Positions 33,663 to 43,405 of a DNA stretch of 64,000 nt are shown piece by piece (the first letter of the stretch is position 1; each line of letters starts with the position of its first letter). The DNA lies in the NCBI RefSeq assembly GCF_900078365.1, contig NZ_LT598653.1, positions 1,178,001 to 1,242,000 on the forward strand, written 5' to 3'. The stretch comes from an uncultured Sphingopyxis sp. GTDB taxonomy: Bacteria; Pseudomonadota; Alphaproteobacteria; Sphingomonadales; Sphingomonadaceae. The translations under genes were made by a program, and so were the position numbers. The notes beneath the pieces were generated by a model. The model was not told the origin of the DNA and made no database searches. It worked only from the letters and a program-made list of their open reading frames with translations.

Positions 33663-35327
33663 TTATGCCCCATTCGCTGCGCTAAGGATCGCCCGCACGC
33701 TCGCGGTCGCCACGTCGGTATCCAGCCCGCAGCCGAACAGGCTTTTCCCGTCGGCGGTGCGGCATTCGACATAGGCCGCGGCCTGCACATTGCTGCCCTG
33801 GCCGATCGCGTGCTCGCTATAGTCGACGATGTCCATCACCGGGCCGCCGCTTTCGCTCAAGGCCGCGATGACGCTCGACATCAGGCCGTTGCCGCGGCCG
33901 CTGACGCTGCGCGCGGTGCCGTCGATGGTGAGCTTGCCGGCGAAGATGCGGTCGGCGCCCGAGTGGGTTTCGTGCCAGTCGACGAGCTGGAAGCGCTTGG
34001 CTTCGGTCGCCAGGTATTGGCCCTCGAACGCGTGCCAGATGTCGTCGGCGCCGAGTTCGCGGCTCGTTTCGTCGGCGAGCGCCTGGACGACATGGCTGAA
34101 GCTCGCCTGCATCCTCTTGGGCAGTTTCAGGCCCTTGTCCTGTTCGAGCACCCATGCGACGCCGCCCTTGCCCGACTGGCTGTTGACGCGGATCACCGCT
34201 TCGTAGCTGCGGCCGAGGTCGGCGGGGTCGATGGGCAGATAGGGGACTTCCCAGCGCTCGTCATTCTGGCGTTCGCGCGCGGCGAAGCCCTTCTTGATCG
34301 CGTCCTGGTGGCTGCCCGAAAAGGCGGTGTAGACGAGCTCGCCGCCATAGGGGTGGCGCGGGTGGACGGGCAGGTTGTTGCAATATTCGACCGTCTGGAT
34401 GACCTCGTCGATGTTCGAGAAGTCGAGCTGCGGGTCGACGCCCTGCGTGTACATGTTGAGCGCGATCGTGACGAGGCAGGTGTTGCCGGTGCGCTCGCCA
34501 TTGCCGAACAGGCAGCCCTCGACGCGGTCGGCGCCCGCGAGCAGGCCGAGCTCGGCCGCCGCGACGCCGGTGCCGCGGTCGTTGTGGGTGTGCAGGCTGA
34601 TGATCGCGCGGTCGCGATTGGGGAGGTTCTTGCAGAAATATTCGATCTGGTCGGCGTAGATGTTCGCCGTCGACGCCTCGACCGTTGCGGGGAGGTTGAG
34701 GATGATCGGCTTGTCGGCGGTGGGCTGGAGGATGTCCATCACCGCTTCGCAGCAGGCGATGCTGAAATCGAGCTCGGCGGTCGAGAAGGTTTCGGGGCTA
34801 TATTCGAAGCGCCAGTCGGTGCCGGGCAGGCGTGCGGCATTATCGCGGAGCTGCTTTGCGCCCTCGATCGCGATGCCCTTGATCTCGTCCATCTCCATGC
34901 CGAAGACGATCTTGCGCCACGCGGGGCTGACCGCGTTATAGACGTGGACGATCGCGGTCTTTGCGCCTTCGAGGCTGTCGAAGCTGGTGCGGATGAGGTC
35001 GGCGCGGCTTTGCGTCAGCACCTGCGGCGTGACGTCGCCGGGGATGCGGCCGCTGCGCACGAGGTTCTGGATATAGTCGAAGTCGGTCGCGCCGCTGGCG
35101 GGGAAGCCGACCTCGATCTCCTTGAAGCCGCTCTTGACGAGCAGGTCGAAGAAGCGCGTCTTTTTCTCGGCGTCCATCGGGTCGATCAACGACTGGTTGC
35201 CGTCGCGCAGGTCGGTGGAGAGCCAGATCGGCGCCTTGGTGGTGACGCGGGTGGGCCATTCGCGGTTCGTCAAGGGAACCTGCGGGAAAGCCGAATATTT
35301 CGCGGACGGATCGCGGAGCATGGTCAT
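33663..35327 (-). CDS. leuA: 2-isopropylmalate synthase
   Basis: 554 aa, first committed enzyme of leucine synthesis (2-ketoisovalerate + acetyl-CoA). The DRE-TIM barrel is marked by STDLRDGNQSLIDPM near residue 37 and LHTHNDRGTGVAAAELGL with the metal-binding HxH/ND. The C-terminal regulatory domain (about 425-554) responsible for leucine feedback is present. It belongs to the long LeuA type. The ATG has AGAAG upstream. A leucine-rich leader peptide precedes it, so transcription is probably attenuated by leucyl-tRNA. Upstream on the same strand is a rhodanese-like gene. Confidence 0.95.
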   Translation of the reverse strand: MTMLRDPSAKYSAFPQVPLTNREWPTRVTTKAPIWLSTDLRDGNQSLIDPMDAEKKTRFFDLLVKSGFKEIEVGFPASGATDFDYIQNLVRSGRIPGDVTPQVLTQSRADLIRTSFDSLEGAKTAIVHVYNAVSPAWRKIVFGMEMDEIKGIAIEGAKQLRDNAARLPGTDWRFEYSPETFSTAELDFSIACCEAVMDILQPTADKPIILNLPATVEASTANIYADQIEYFCKNLPNRDRAIISLHTHNDRGTGVAAAELGLLAGADRVEGCLFGNGERTGNTCLVTIALNMYTQGVDPQLDFSNIDEVIQTVEYCNNLPVHPRHPYGGELVYTAFSGSHQDAIKKGFAARERQNDERWEVPYLPIDPADLGRSYEAVIRVNSQSGKGGVAWVLEQDKGLKLPKRMQASFSHVVQALADETSRELGADDIWHAFEGQYLATEAKRFQLVDWHETHSGADRIFAGKLTIDGTARSVSGRGNGLMSSVIAALSESGGPVMDIVDYSEHAIGQGSNVQAAAYVECRTADGKSLFGCGLDTDVATASVRAILSAANGA

Positions 35328-35369
35328 GTCGGTATAACTTCTTCTGGTGGTTGCGTCGGTGTCGGTCGG

Positions 35370-35459
35370 ACCCTTGAGCGGGTGGCCGCGACTAGCGCGC
35401 AGCCAGTGTCACGCCCAAGGGCGTGTAAGTCGCAGAAGAAGAAGGGCGTTGCCGCGCAT
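35370..35459 (-). promoter_or_regulatory. Leucine attenuator region of leuA
   Basis: Downstream of and overlapping the leader peptide, CAAGGG (35416-35421) at its end can pair with CCCTTG at 35371-35376, or within itself as CGCCC/GGGCG. A separate stem TGGCCGCG/CGCG..GCCA occupies 35383-35405. These alternatives compete, as in attenuators. A U-tract after the last stem is not evident, so the exact termination mechanism is open. Confidence 0.6.
35409..35459 (-). CDS. leuL: leu leader peptide
   Basis: 16 aa reading MRGNALLLLRLTRPWA, then TGA. Five Leu codons sit in positions 6-11, four of them consecutive, which is the pattern of a leucine-sensing leader peptide. It lies 81 bases upstream of leuA. 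When leucyl-tRNA is short, a ribosome stalled on the Leu run would change folding of the downstream segment and allow leuA expression. A weak GGGCGCCC precedes the ATG. Function is inferred from codon content and position, as is standard for such leaders. Confidence 0.8.
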   Translation of the reverse strand: MRGNALLLLRLTRPWA

Positions 35460-35529
35460 GGGCGCCCTAGTGATGCAAAATGTCGCCGGATGCAAGGGGG
35501 GAATGCGAAAATTGCGTGGGGGTGAGGGC

Positions 35530-36015
35530 TCAGCCCGTCACCCACTCGACCTTGGGATCGGTGAAATCGACGACGTCGGCGAGTTCGCGGACGTTGGGGT
35601 AGCCGTAGCCGACGAGGTTGATGAAGGTCTGGATGTTGAGCGCGAGCGGGGCGCGCTTGAGCGGCACGGGGCTTTTGTGGTTCGAGAAATTATTGTTGCA
35701 ATAGATGAGGATGGGGCGGTTCGGGTCGGCGCCGATCACCGCGGCGAGGCTCTCCGCGGTGAAGTCGGTGAGCGGGAGGTTGACCGCGCCCTTGATGTGG
35801 CCGCGCTGGAAGGCGTCCTTCGATCGCGCGTCGAGGAGGAGGGTGCCGGGCTTGGCGGCCGCGGCCTTGAAGGCGTCGAAGGCGATCAGGCGCTGCGCGC
35901 GTTCGGGGGCGACGCTGGCGGTGAGCGCCTGGAAGCCGGGATAGTCGATCTGCGGGTTGGCTTGGGCCAGCGCGGGGGTGGCCGTGAGGGCGAGAGCGAG
36001 AAGCAGCGTGCGCAT
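35530..36015 (-). CDS. Periplasmic rhodanese-like protein
   Basis: 161 aa with signal peptide MRTLLLALALTATPALAQA. The rhodanese fold is seen in TLLLDARSKDAFQRGHIKGAVNLPLTDF and the active-site loop ILIYCNNNFSNHK, whose Cys would carry a persulfide. The loop NNNFSN is not the thiosulfate or 3-mercaptopyruvate consensus, so the substrate is unclear. It lies 70 bases upstream of the leu leader on the same strand. Confidence 0.8.
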   Translation of the reverse strand: MRTLLLALALTATPALAQANPQIDYPGFQALTASVAPERAQRLIAFDAFKAAAAKPGTLLLDARSKDAFQRGHIKGAVNLPLTDFTAESLAAVIGADPNRPILIYCNNNFSNHKSPVPLKRAPLALNIQTFINLVGYGYPNVRELADVVDFTDPKVEWVTG

Positions 36016-36143
36016 GGTGATCCTCCCTTGAATGCGGGGAGGCTAGGCCGCGCTTGCTGGCTCTGCGATGAACCGAAAATGTCGCCGGGCCGCGAAGAGA
36101 CCCGCGGCCCGGCGTAGTGCAGGGGATGGTTGCGGAGCGGGCC

Positions 36144-36494
36144 TCAGGCGGCTTCGCTCTCGTCGTCCTCGTCCCAGGGTTCGTAGACCTCGTCCTCGAT
36201 CAGATTGTCGACCGCGTGGACGCGCACCCCGATAACCCAATCCTCGAGCGGGCCTTCCCAGCCGGCCTCGACCTCGGTCAGGGCCTCGGCGGCGTCAGCA
36301 GGGCGGTCGCCGACGAGGTCGAAATCCTGCACGCCGTCGTCGGGCGGGGTGATGTAGACATGCGGGTCGAGCCGGACGTTGGTCCAGCCCGCGGTGGCGG
36401 CAAGACCCTCGACCTCGACGACCAACAGCGGATTTTCCTCGTCGCCGTCGATTCCGGCGTTCACTTCGACGATTTCGCGGACCAGTTCGCTCAT
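36144..36494 (-). CDS. Acidic hypothetical protein
   Basis: 116 aa, strongly acidic (ends VYEPWDEDDESEAA), without signal peptide or membrane helix. AAGGAG precedes ATG 36494 (MSELVREIVEVNAG), fixing the start. It contains a repeated WxGPLEDWVIGVRVHAVDNLIEDEVYEPW block but no recognised motif. Flanked by YceI upstream on the same strand (86 bases). Confidence 0.6.
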   Translation of the reverse strand: MSELVREIVEVNAGIDGDEENPLLVVEVEGLAATAGWTNVRLDPHVYITPPDDGVQDFDLVGDRPADAAEALTEVEAGWEGPLEDWVIGVRVHAVDNLIEDEVYEPWDEDDESEAA

Positions 36495-36580
36495 CACATG
36501 GGCTCCTTGTGCGAAAAGGGGCGGGACCATGCCGGTCCCGCCCCCTGATACGCGGCGCATGTGACAGATTGGCGCGTGTC

Positions 36581-37222
36581 TTACTGCTTCTCGAACGCGG
36601 CGTGGATTTCGAGTTCGACTTCGTCGCTGACATAGGGAATGCCCATCGAGACGCCGAAGTCGCTGCGCTTGATCGTCGTTTCGGCCTCGAAACCGATGGT
36701 TTCCTTCTTGTTCATGCCGACGCCCGCGCCGTGGAAATCGACGTCGAGCGTCACCGGCTTGGTCACGCCGTTGAGGGTGAGATTGCCGGTGACCTTCGCC
36801 TCGTCGCCGTCATCGTCGAGGACGACGCCGGTCGAGACGAATTTGGCGTCGGCGGGATTGGCGCCGAAGAAATCGGCCTTGCCGCCGTCCTTGCCGGGGC
36901 GGAGCAGGTGGCTCGTCAGCCCGGCGCTCGCGGTGGTGACTTTCGACACCGGGATCGTCACGTCGACCTTGGCGGCGGCGGGGTTGGCGGGGTCGATGAC
37001 GAGCGTGCCGGTCACGTCGCCGAAGATGCCGGTATATTTGCTGAAGCCGAGGTGATCGACCTCCCACACGACCATCGTGTGGCCGGGGTCGGCGGCATAG
37101 GTGCCCGCGGTGACGCGCGACTTGTCGGGCGCGCCGGGAGCGGAACCGCCCTGCGCGACGACGATCGGGGTGGCGACGGCGGCGATGAGGGCGAGGGCGG
37201 CAAGGGGAGCAATGCGGCGCAT
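36581..37222 (-). CDS. YceI family periplasmic protein
   Basis: 213 aa lipocalin-like protein with signal peptide (APLAALALIAAVATPIVVA). YceI hallmarks: DPGHTMVVWEVDHLGFSKYTGIFGDVTGTL, PVSKVTTASAGLTSHL, KVTGNLTLNGVTKPVTLDV and FEAETTIKRSDFGVSMGIPYVSDEVEL. These barrels bind isoprenoid-like lipids; the physiological ligand is unknown. Length and core are complete. Confidence 0.9.
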   Translation of the reverse strand: MRRIAPLAALALIAAVATPIVVAQGGSAPGAPDKSRVTAGTYAADPGHTMVVWEVDHLGFSKYTGIFGDVTGTLVIDPANPAAAKVDVTIPVSKVTTASAGLTSHLLRPGKDGGKADFFGANPADAKFVSTGVVLDDDGDEAKVTGNLTLNGVTKPVTLDVDFHGAGVGMNKKETIGFEAETTIKRSDFGVSMGIPYVSDEVELEIHAAFEKQ

Positions 37223-37325
37223 AGGGGGACCTCCTGTTGTGGAGGGCGCAAGCTAGGCGACGGCGGGGGACGGCGTCAACAAGCGGCGGAGAAACGCAGC
37301 GTTTCGGTTCGCTTCGCGGAGAGGC

Positions 37326-37727
37326 TCAGGGCGCGCGGCGCGCCTCGAACCATTGGCGCAGCGCCGCGGCGGCGCAGCCGGTGAAGCCGTAGGACCCCAC
37401 GGGCGAGCAGCTGTTGGGGCGGGTCGCGCGCGCGACATTTTCATAGCCCTCGACCGCCGAGGCCCAGCTGCCGCCGCCGACGGGGGCGTCGTCCTTCAAC
37501 TCCTCGCGCAATTCCTTCGGCACGCGGTAGCGTTCGGTCTCGGGCTGCTGCGCGCAGACGACGATCTCGCCCTCCTGCGCCTCGGGGCAGGGTTCGTCGC
37601 CATAAGTGTAGAGCACCGAGGTGCGCTGCGGCGGCGAACTCGATTGCGCGAGACTTTCCTGCGCGGGCGCGGGCGCGGTGACGGCGAGCGCCGCGAGGAG
37701 GGGGAGGAGGCCGGCCTTTTTCTTCAT
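37326..37727 (-). CDS. Secreted hypothetical protein
   Basis: 133 aa with signal peptide (KKAGLLPLLAALAVTAPAPAQ). The mature part contains GDEPCPEAQEGEIVVCAQQPETERYRVPKELRE and a later NSCSPVGSYGFTGCAAAALRQW, with four Cys that could form two disulfides. The block with EIVVCA and ERYRVP recurs in many sphingomonad periplasmic proteins of unknown function. Positioned between YceI and the divergent OmpA-type gene. Confidence 0.65.
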   Translation of the reverse strand: MKKKAGLLPLLAALAVTAPAPAQESLAQSSSPPQRTSVLYTYGDEPCPEAQEGEIVVCAQQPETERYRVPKELREELKDDAPVGGGSWASAVEGYENVARATRPNSCSPVGSYGFTGCAAAALRQWFEARRAP

Positions 37728-37975
37728 CACAGATCGCGTTCCCAGACCCCGTTTCCCTTTTTGGCGATGAAACGCGGCAGATGAACCTAAGCCGAACTGC
37801 GCCCCGGGCAAAAAAATTTCGATTGGGTGACATGGTCTTATCGCCTTGCCGTGCAGGACGTCCGACAAGCTGCGCAACTTTCGCCCGGCCCGCGAGTATT
37901 CATGTGCCAGAACGGGCCACGTCAATTGGCGGGCGCGAGCTGCGGGGGCAGCTGGTTCAATTGAAGGAGTAGGGT

Positions 37976-38854
37976 ATGGGTGCCGTTTCGAAGAGTTCAG
38001 GCGCGATGCTGATGCTGGCGATGCTCGCCGCACCGGCGACGGGTAGCCTGGCGGCGCAGGAGCAGGACACGTCCGGCAGCGAAGTGATGGCGACCGTTTA
38101 CGGTCAACTGCCTTCGCCCGAAGAAATGACCAAGGGGCCCAAGGTCGAAGGCATCATCTCGGCGCGCAGCGACGGCCGGATGCAGGTCACGACCGCAGAC
38201 GGCAACAACACGGCGATCGCGATCGCCGACTATACCAAGATCAAGAGCAGCGGAGGCTTTCTGGGCCTCGACCGCGACAAGCTCGCGGCCAATTCGCTGC
38301 TCAACGGCCTGCCGGTCAGCGTCGAAACCCTCCAGTGGGACGGCGGACTGGTGGCGAGCGAGGTCAAGCTGAAGAGCAAGGACCTGCGCACCGCGTCGAT
38401 GATCCACACCGGCACCGACCAGCGTTTCGCCGAGCAGACGGCGGCGACCGACGCGCTGCGCAGCCGCGTCGGCGACATCGACCAGTATAACGTCAAGGCG
38501 ACGACCAACGTGAACTTCGACACCGGCAAGGCCGTGCTGTCCGAACAGGCGAAGGCCGATCTCTGCGCCGCGGCGAACCAGGCCGAAGGCATGGACAATG
38601 CGCTGCTGCTCGTCGTCGGCTACACCGATTCCACCGGCAGCCAGGAATTCAACCAGCTGCTCAGCGAAAAGCGCGCCGGCCGCGTGGTCAACCACCTGCA
38701 GCAGGCCTGCGGCTGGAAACCCTATCGGATGCTGACGCCGACCGGCATGGCCGAAGCCGACCCGGCGGCGGACAACACCACCCCCGAAGGCAAGGCGCAG
38801 AACCGCCGCGTCGCGGTGAACATTCTGGTCAGCAAGGCGACCGACGGCCTGTAA
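37976..38854 (+). CDS. OmpA family outer-membrane/peptidoglycan-binding protein
   Basis: 292 aa. Signal peptide (AMLMLAMLAAPATGSLAAQ), a beta-rich DUF5666-like segment (VEGIISARSDGRMQVTTADGN), then the OmpA C-like domain (about 165-290): TNVNFDTGKAVLSEQAK, VVGYTDSTGSQEFNQLLSEKRAGRVVNHLQ and NRRVAVNI, with Asp and Arg positions for diaminopimelate binding. AAGGAG supports the start. Probably links the envelope to the wall. Transcribed divergently from the hypothetical secreted protein with 248 bases between. Confidence 0.86.
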   Translation: MGAVSKSSGAMLMLAMLAAPATGSLAAQEQDTSGSEVMATVYGQLPSPEEMTKGPKVEGIISARSDGRMQVTTADGNNTAIAIADYTKIKSSGGFLGLDRDKLAANSLLNGLPVSVETLQWDGGLVASEVKLKSKDLRTASMIHTGTDQRFAEQTAATDALRSRVGDIDQYNVKATTNVNFDTGKAVLSEQAKADLCAAANQAEGMDNALLLVVGYTDSTGSQEFNQLLSEKRAGRVVNHLQQACGWKPYRMLTPTGMAEADPAADNTTPEGKAQNRRVAVNILVSKATDGL

Positions 38855-38896
38855 GATCGGCGGGGGCGGGCCATGGTCCGCCCCATTCCCGGCATT

Positions 38897-38975
38897 CGTC
38901 ATTCCCGCGAAAGCGGGAACCCAGTGTGGGGTCAGCCGACGCGCGCTCTGGGTTCCCGCTTTCGCGGGAATGACG
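38897..38975. repeat. Palindromic repeat (CGTCATTCCCGCGAAAGCGG family)
   Basis: Inverted arms CGTCATTCCCGCGAAAGCGG...AACCCAG / CTGGGTTCCCGCTTTCGCGGGAATGACG. Other copies: 40285-40390, 42151-42222, 48051-48122 and 48602-48673. Lies between convergent ompA-like and bioA genes, so a bidirectional terminator role is plausible. Confidence 0.9.
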
Positions 38976-38991
38976 ATTCGGTGATCGCGCT

Positions 38992-40275
38992 CTAGCCGCC
39001 CTCGAGACCGTCGAGCGACGCCGCGATCGCGTCCCACAGCTGCGCGAGCTCGTCGGGCGCGATGCAATAGGGCGGCATCGCATAGAGCGTGTTGCCGAGC
39101 GGACGAAGCAGGACGCCGCGGTCGCGATAGAAAGCGGTGAGGCGCGGGGCGAGGTTCGAGAGATAGCCGGCGTCGGAAACGACGATGTCGAGCGCGGCGA
39201 TCGTGCCGAGGCGGCGCGGATTGGCGACGCGCGGATCATGCGACAGCAGCGAAAGATGCGCGGCCTGCGCGTCGGCGAGCGCGTCGATGCGCGCCTGCAC
39301 CGGCTCGTCGCGCCAGATGGCGAGATTGGCGTTCGCGGCGGCGCAAGCGATCGGGTTCGCGGTGTAGCTCGACGAATGATAGAAGGCCTTGCCGCGGTCT
39401 TTCGAAAAATGGGCCGCGAAGATCGGTTCGATGCAGAGCGTCACCGCGAGCGGGATCGCGCCGCCCGTCAGCCCCTTCGACAGGCACATGATGTCGGGGA
39501 TGACGCCCGCCTGGTCGCAGGCGAAGCGCGTTCCGGTGCGGCCCCATCCGGTCATCACCTCGTCGGCGATGAAGAGGACATTGTGGCGCGCGCAGATCGC
39601 GCGCATCTCGGCGAGCACCCATGCGGGGTAGATGAGCATGCCGCCGGCGCCGAGGATCAGCGGTTCGACGATGAAGGCAGCGGGCGCGCCGCCCGTTTCT
39701 TGGGCTGCGCACGCGGCTTCGAGCGCGTCGAGCGTGGCCTGTTCCATGCCTTCGTGCGGGAAGGGGATGGTGCCGACGTCGAACAGCAAAGGCTGCCAGG
39801 CGCGGTTGTAGACGCCGCGCTCGCCAACCGACATCGTGCCGATCGTGTCGCCGTGATAGCTATGTTCGAGGACGAGGACGCGGCTGCGCGCCTCGCCGAT
39901 GTTGAACCAGTAGCCGAGCGCCATCTTGAGCGCGACCTCGACGCTGGTCGAGCCCGAGTCCGAGAAGAAGACGCGGGTGAGCGGATCGGGCGTGATGCGG
40001 ACCAGCTCGACGGCGAGGCTTTCGGCGGGTTCGTGCGTCCAGCCGGCGAAGATGAGCTGGTCGAGCTTTTCGGACTGGTCGCGGATCGCCGCCATGATGC
40101 GCGGGTGCGCGTGGCCGTGGGTGGTGACCCACCATGACGAGATGGCGTCGATCCAGCTGTTGCCGTTCGCGTCGTAGAGTCTGGCGTCTTTGGCGCGGCT
40201 GATCAGCGGGATCGGGTCGCCGAGACCGTGCTGGGTGAAGGGGTGCCAGACGGGGGAGGGGGGGGTCTGCGTCAT
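38992..40275 (-). CDS. bioA: Adenosylmethionine-8-amino-7-oxononanoate aminotransferase
   Basis: 427 aa PLP enzyme that converts KAPA to DAPA with SAM as amino donor. Visible: WHPFTQHGLGDPIPLI at the start, GSTSVEVALKMALGYW, HSYHGDTIGTMSVG, the PLP Asp in LFIADEVMTGWGRTG, and Lys in MCLSKGLTGGAIPL (Schiff base, about 279). Last gene of the bioF-bioD-bioA run, separated from bioD by a palindromic repeat. Confidence 0.95.
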   Translation of the reverse strand: MTQTPPSPVWHPFTQHGLGDPIPLISRAKDARLYDANGNSWIDAISSWWVTTHGHAHPRIMAAIRDQSEKLDQLIFAGWTHEPAESLAVELVRITPDPLTRVFFSDSGSTSVEVALKMALGYWFNIGEARSRVLVLEHSYHGDTIGTMSVGERGVYNRAWQPLLFDVGTIPFPHEGMEQATLDALEAACAAQETGGAPAAFIVEPLILGAGGMLIYPAWVLAEMRAICARHNVLFIADEVMTGWGRTGTRFACDQAGVIPDIMCLSKGLTGGAIPLAVTLCIEPIFAAHFSKDRGKAFYHSSSYTANPIACAAANANLAIWRDEPVQARIDALADAQAAHLSLLSHDPRVANPRRLGTIAALDIVVSDAGYLSNLAPRLTAFYRDRGVLLRPLGNTLYAMPPYCIAPDELAQLWDAIAASLDGLEGG

Positions 40276-40284
40276 CTCTTACCT

Positions 40285-40390
40285 CGTCATTCCCGCGAAA
40301 GCGGGAACCCAGTGGCACCGTTGCTGGTCGAATGCCACCCTGCGGGTGAATATATTGTCTCGCTGGGTTCCCGCTTTCGCGGGAATGACG
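40285..40390. repeat. Palindromic repeat between bioD and bioA
   Basis: CGTCATTCCCGCGAAAGCGG family. The arms are separated by a longer loop (CACCGTTGCTGG...CACCCTGCGGGTG) than in the other copies. It interrupts the bio operon between two same-strand genes. Confidence 0.9.
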
Positions 40391-40394
40391 AAGA

Positions 40395-41003
40395 TTAGAG
40401 GAAGTCGGCGATCTGGAAGTTTGCTTTGAACGAGGCAGCCAGCGTTGCGCTGTCCAGCGGGTTGATGATCGGCAGGCGGCCGAGGCGGCGGACGCCGGAG
40501 ATTTCGGCGATGATCGCCTCGCTGTCCTCGACCGCATCGCCGAGGAAAGCGAGACCGTGGATCGGGATGTTGCGGCTTCTCAAGGCCTCGATCGTCAGCA
40601 GGCTGTGGTTGATCGTGCCGAGGCTGGTGCGCGCGCAGACGATTACGGGGATCTGCCATTGCGCGAAGAGGTCGGCGTAGAGGGTCGTCCGCGTGACGGG
40701 GACGAGCGCGCCGCCCGCGCCTTCGACGATCAGGTCGCCGGGGGGCGGTGTGAGCGTTTCGACGTCGATCTTAACACCGTCAATTTCGGCGGCGCGATGC
40801 GGCGAGGCGGGAGTGACGAGGCGGTAGGCTTCGGGCAAGATGCGTACGCCGGCGAGGCGCGCGACGGCCTCGCTGTCACTCTCTTCCTCGAGGCCGGACT
40901 GAATCGGTTTCCAGTAAGGCGCGCCGGTCGCCTGCGCCAAAGCGGCGGAAAAGATGGTTTTTCCGATGCCAGTGTCGGTGCCGGTAACGACGAAGCGGGT
41001 CAT
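40395..41003 (-). CDS. bioD: Dethiobiotin synthase
   Basis: 202 aa. P-loop VTGTDTGIGKT at residues 6-16, then WKPIQSG and the GDLIVEGAGGALVPV motif. It closes the ureido ring on DAPA using CO2 and ATP. Overlaps the bioF stop by ATGA (41000-41003), so translation is coupled. The stop lies next to a palindromic repeat. Confidence 0.93.
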   Translation of the reverse strand: MTRFVVTGTDTGIGKTIFSAALAQATGAPYWKPIQSGLEEESDSEAVARLAGVRILPEAYRLVTPASPHRAAEIDGVKIDVETLTPPPGDLIVEGAGGALVPVTRTTLYADLFAQWQIPVIVCARTSLGTINHSLLTIEALRSRNIPIHGLAFLGDAVEDSEAIIAEISGVRRLGRLPIINPLDSATLAASFKANFQIADFL

Positions 41004-42136
41004 GCCGCGGCCATCGCCTGGGCCAGCGCATCGGCCATCGCGTCGATGTTGGCTTCGTCAACATTGAGCGTGATCGCGATGCGGAGGCGCGCGCTACCCT
41101 CGGCGACCGTCGGCGGGCGGATGCCGCGAATGTCGAAGCCCGCGTCGCGTAGGCTTGCCGCGATGCGCATCGTGCGGTCGTTGTCGCCGATGATCACGGG
41201 CAGGATCTGGGTGCCGCTCGCCGGGATGCCCAGGGGCACGAGGCGCTCGGCGGCGTGGCGGACGAGCGCGTGGAGGCGGGCCTGGCGCTCGGGCTGGTTC
41301 GCGGCGATCTCGATCGCCTGGCGGACAAGCCAGGCGCTGAGCGGCGAAGGCGCGGTCGAGAAGATGAAGGGGCGGCCGCGGTTGACGAGGAAGTCGCAGG
41401 CGATCGCGGGGGCGCAGAGCAGCGCGCCCTCGGCGCCCAATGCCTTGCCGCAGGTGTGGAGCGTGACGAGATTGTCGCGGCGCGGCAGCGCGTGCGCGAG
41501 GCCCGTGCCGCCGGGACCGAAGACGCCGGTGGCGTGCGCTTCGTCGACGACGAGGACCGCGTCGTGGCGGTCGGCGACCGCGGCGAGATCGGCGAGCGGG
41601 GCGCGGTCGCCGTCCATGCTGTAGAGGCTTTCGACCGCGATCCACGGCGTTCCGGCGCCGCCGCCGGCGCGCCAGCGCGAAATGATGTCGTCGAAGCTCT
41701 GCGCGTCATTGTGCGCGGCGGCGACATGGCCGGCGCGGCCGAGCTTCATCCCGTCGTGCGCGCTCGCGTGGATCAGCGCGTCGTGGACGATAAGGTCGCC
41801 GCGCTGCGGCAGCGTCGCGAAAAGCGCGGCGTTGGCGGCGAAACCGGTCGCGAAGAAGAGCGCCGCCTCGCAGCCATAGTGGCGCGCGGCATGGGCTTCA
41901 AGCGCCTCATGCTCCGGGTGGTTGCCGCGGAGCAGGCGCGAGCCGCCCGAGCCTGCTGGCAGGCCGCGCGCGATGCCGGCGGCGAGCGCGTCGCGCAGCG
42001 CGTCGGAGGCGGCGAGGCCGAGATAGTCGTTCGACGCGAAATCGCGGCCGGCGCGCGGAGCGAGGGCGCGGCGGCGGCCCTGCTCCGCGAGCGCGGCGAG
42101 GTCGGCGCGGTGGGCGGTGAAGGGAGAGTTCGCCAC
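41000..42136 (-). CDS. bioF: 8-amino-7-oxononanoate synthase
   Basis: 378 aa PLP-dependent alpha-oxoamine synthase joining pimeloyl-ACP and alanine. FASNDYLGLA near residue 34, GSGGSRLLRGNHPEHEALE, the PLP-stacking and Asp segment VLVVDEAHATGVFGPGG, and Lys in TLHTCGKALGAEGALL. First gene of the bio cluster and downstream of ilvC on the same strand. bioB is not in the window. Confidence 0.94.
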   Translation of the reverse strand: MANSPFTAHRADLAALAEQGRRRALAPRAGRDFASNDYLGLAASDALRDALAAGIARGLPAGSGGSRLLRGNHPEHEALEAHAARHYGCEAALFFATGFAANAALFATLPQRGDLIVHDALIHASAHDGMKLGRAGHVAAAHNDAQSFDDIISRWRAGGGAGTPWIAVESLYSMDGDRAPLADLAAVADRHDAVLVVDEAHATGVFGPGGTGLAHALPRRDNLVTLHTCGKALGAEGALLCAPAIACDFLVNRGRPFIFSTAPSPLSAWLVRQAIEIAANQPERQARLHALVRHAAERLVPLGIPASGTQILPVIIGDNDRTMRIAASLRDAGFDIRGIRPPTVAEGSARLRIAITLNVDEANIDAMADALAQAMAAA

Positions 42137-42150
42137 ATTTTCTCCTCATT

Positions 42151-42222
42151 CGTCATTCCCGCGAAAGCGGGAACCCAGTCGTGCCGGTTGCTCGCTGGGT
42201 TCCCGCTTTCGCGGGAATGACG
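42151..42222. repeat. Palindromic repeat between ilvC and bioF
   Basis: CGTCATTCCCGCGAAAGCGG / CCGCTTTCGCGGGAATGACG arms with a short GTGCCGG loop. Located between same-strand ilvC and bioF; it could separate the ilv and bio transcripts. Confidence 0.9.
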
Positions 42223-42239
42223 AGTTTATGGATGACGGT

Positions 42240-43280
<1,041 letters not shown>

Positions 43281-43303
43281 GTCATTCTTCCCTATTCTTC
43301 TTC

Positions 43304-43379
43304 CGTCACCCCGGGCTTGACCCGGGGTCCCGCTAAACCACGGTGAAAAGCGGGACCCCGGATCAAGTCCGGGGTGACG
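43304..43379. repeat. Palindromic repeat between ilvN and ilvC
   Basis: CGTCACCCCGGGCTTGACCCGGGG and CCCCGGATCAAGTCCGGGGTGACG arms (the left arm is a variant with two changes), around GTCCCGC/GCGGGAC. It sits inside the ilv cluster. Confidence 0.88.
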
Positions 43380-43405
43380 ATAGTTGGACCTTCATTCCTA
43401 TAAGC

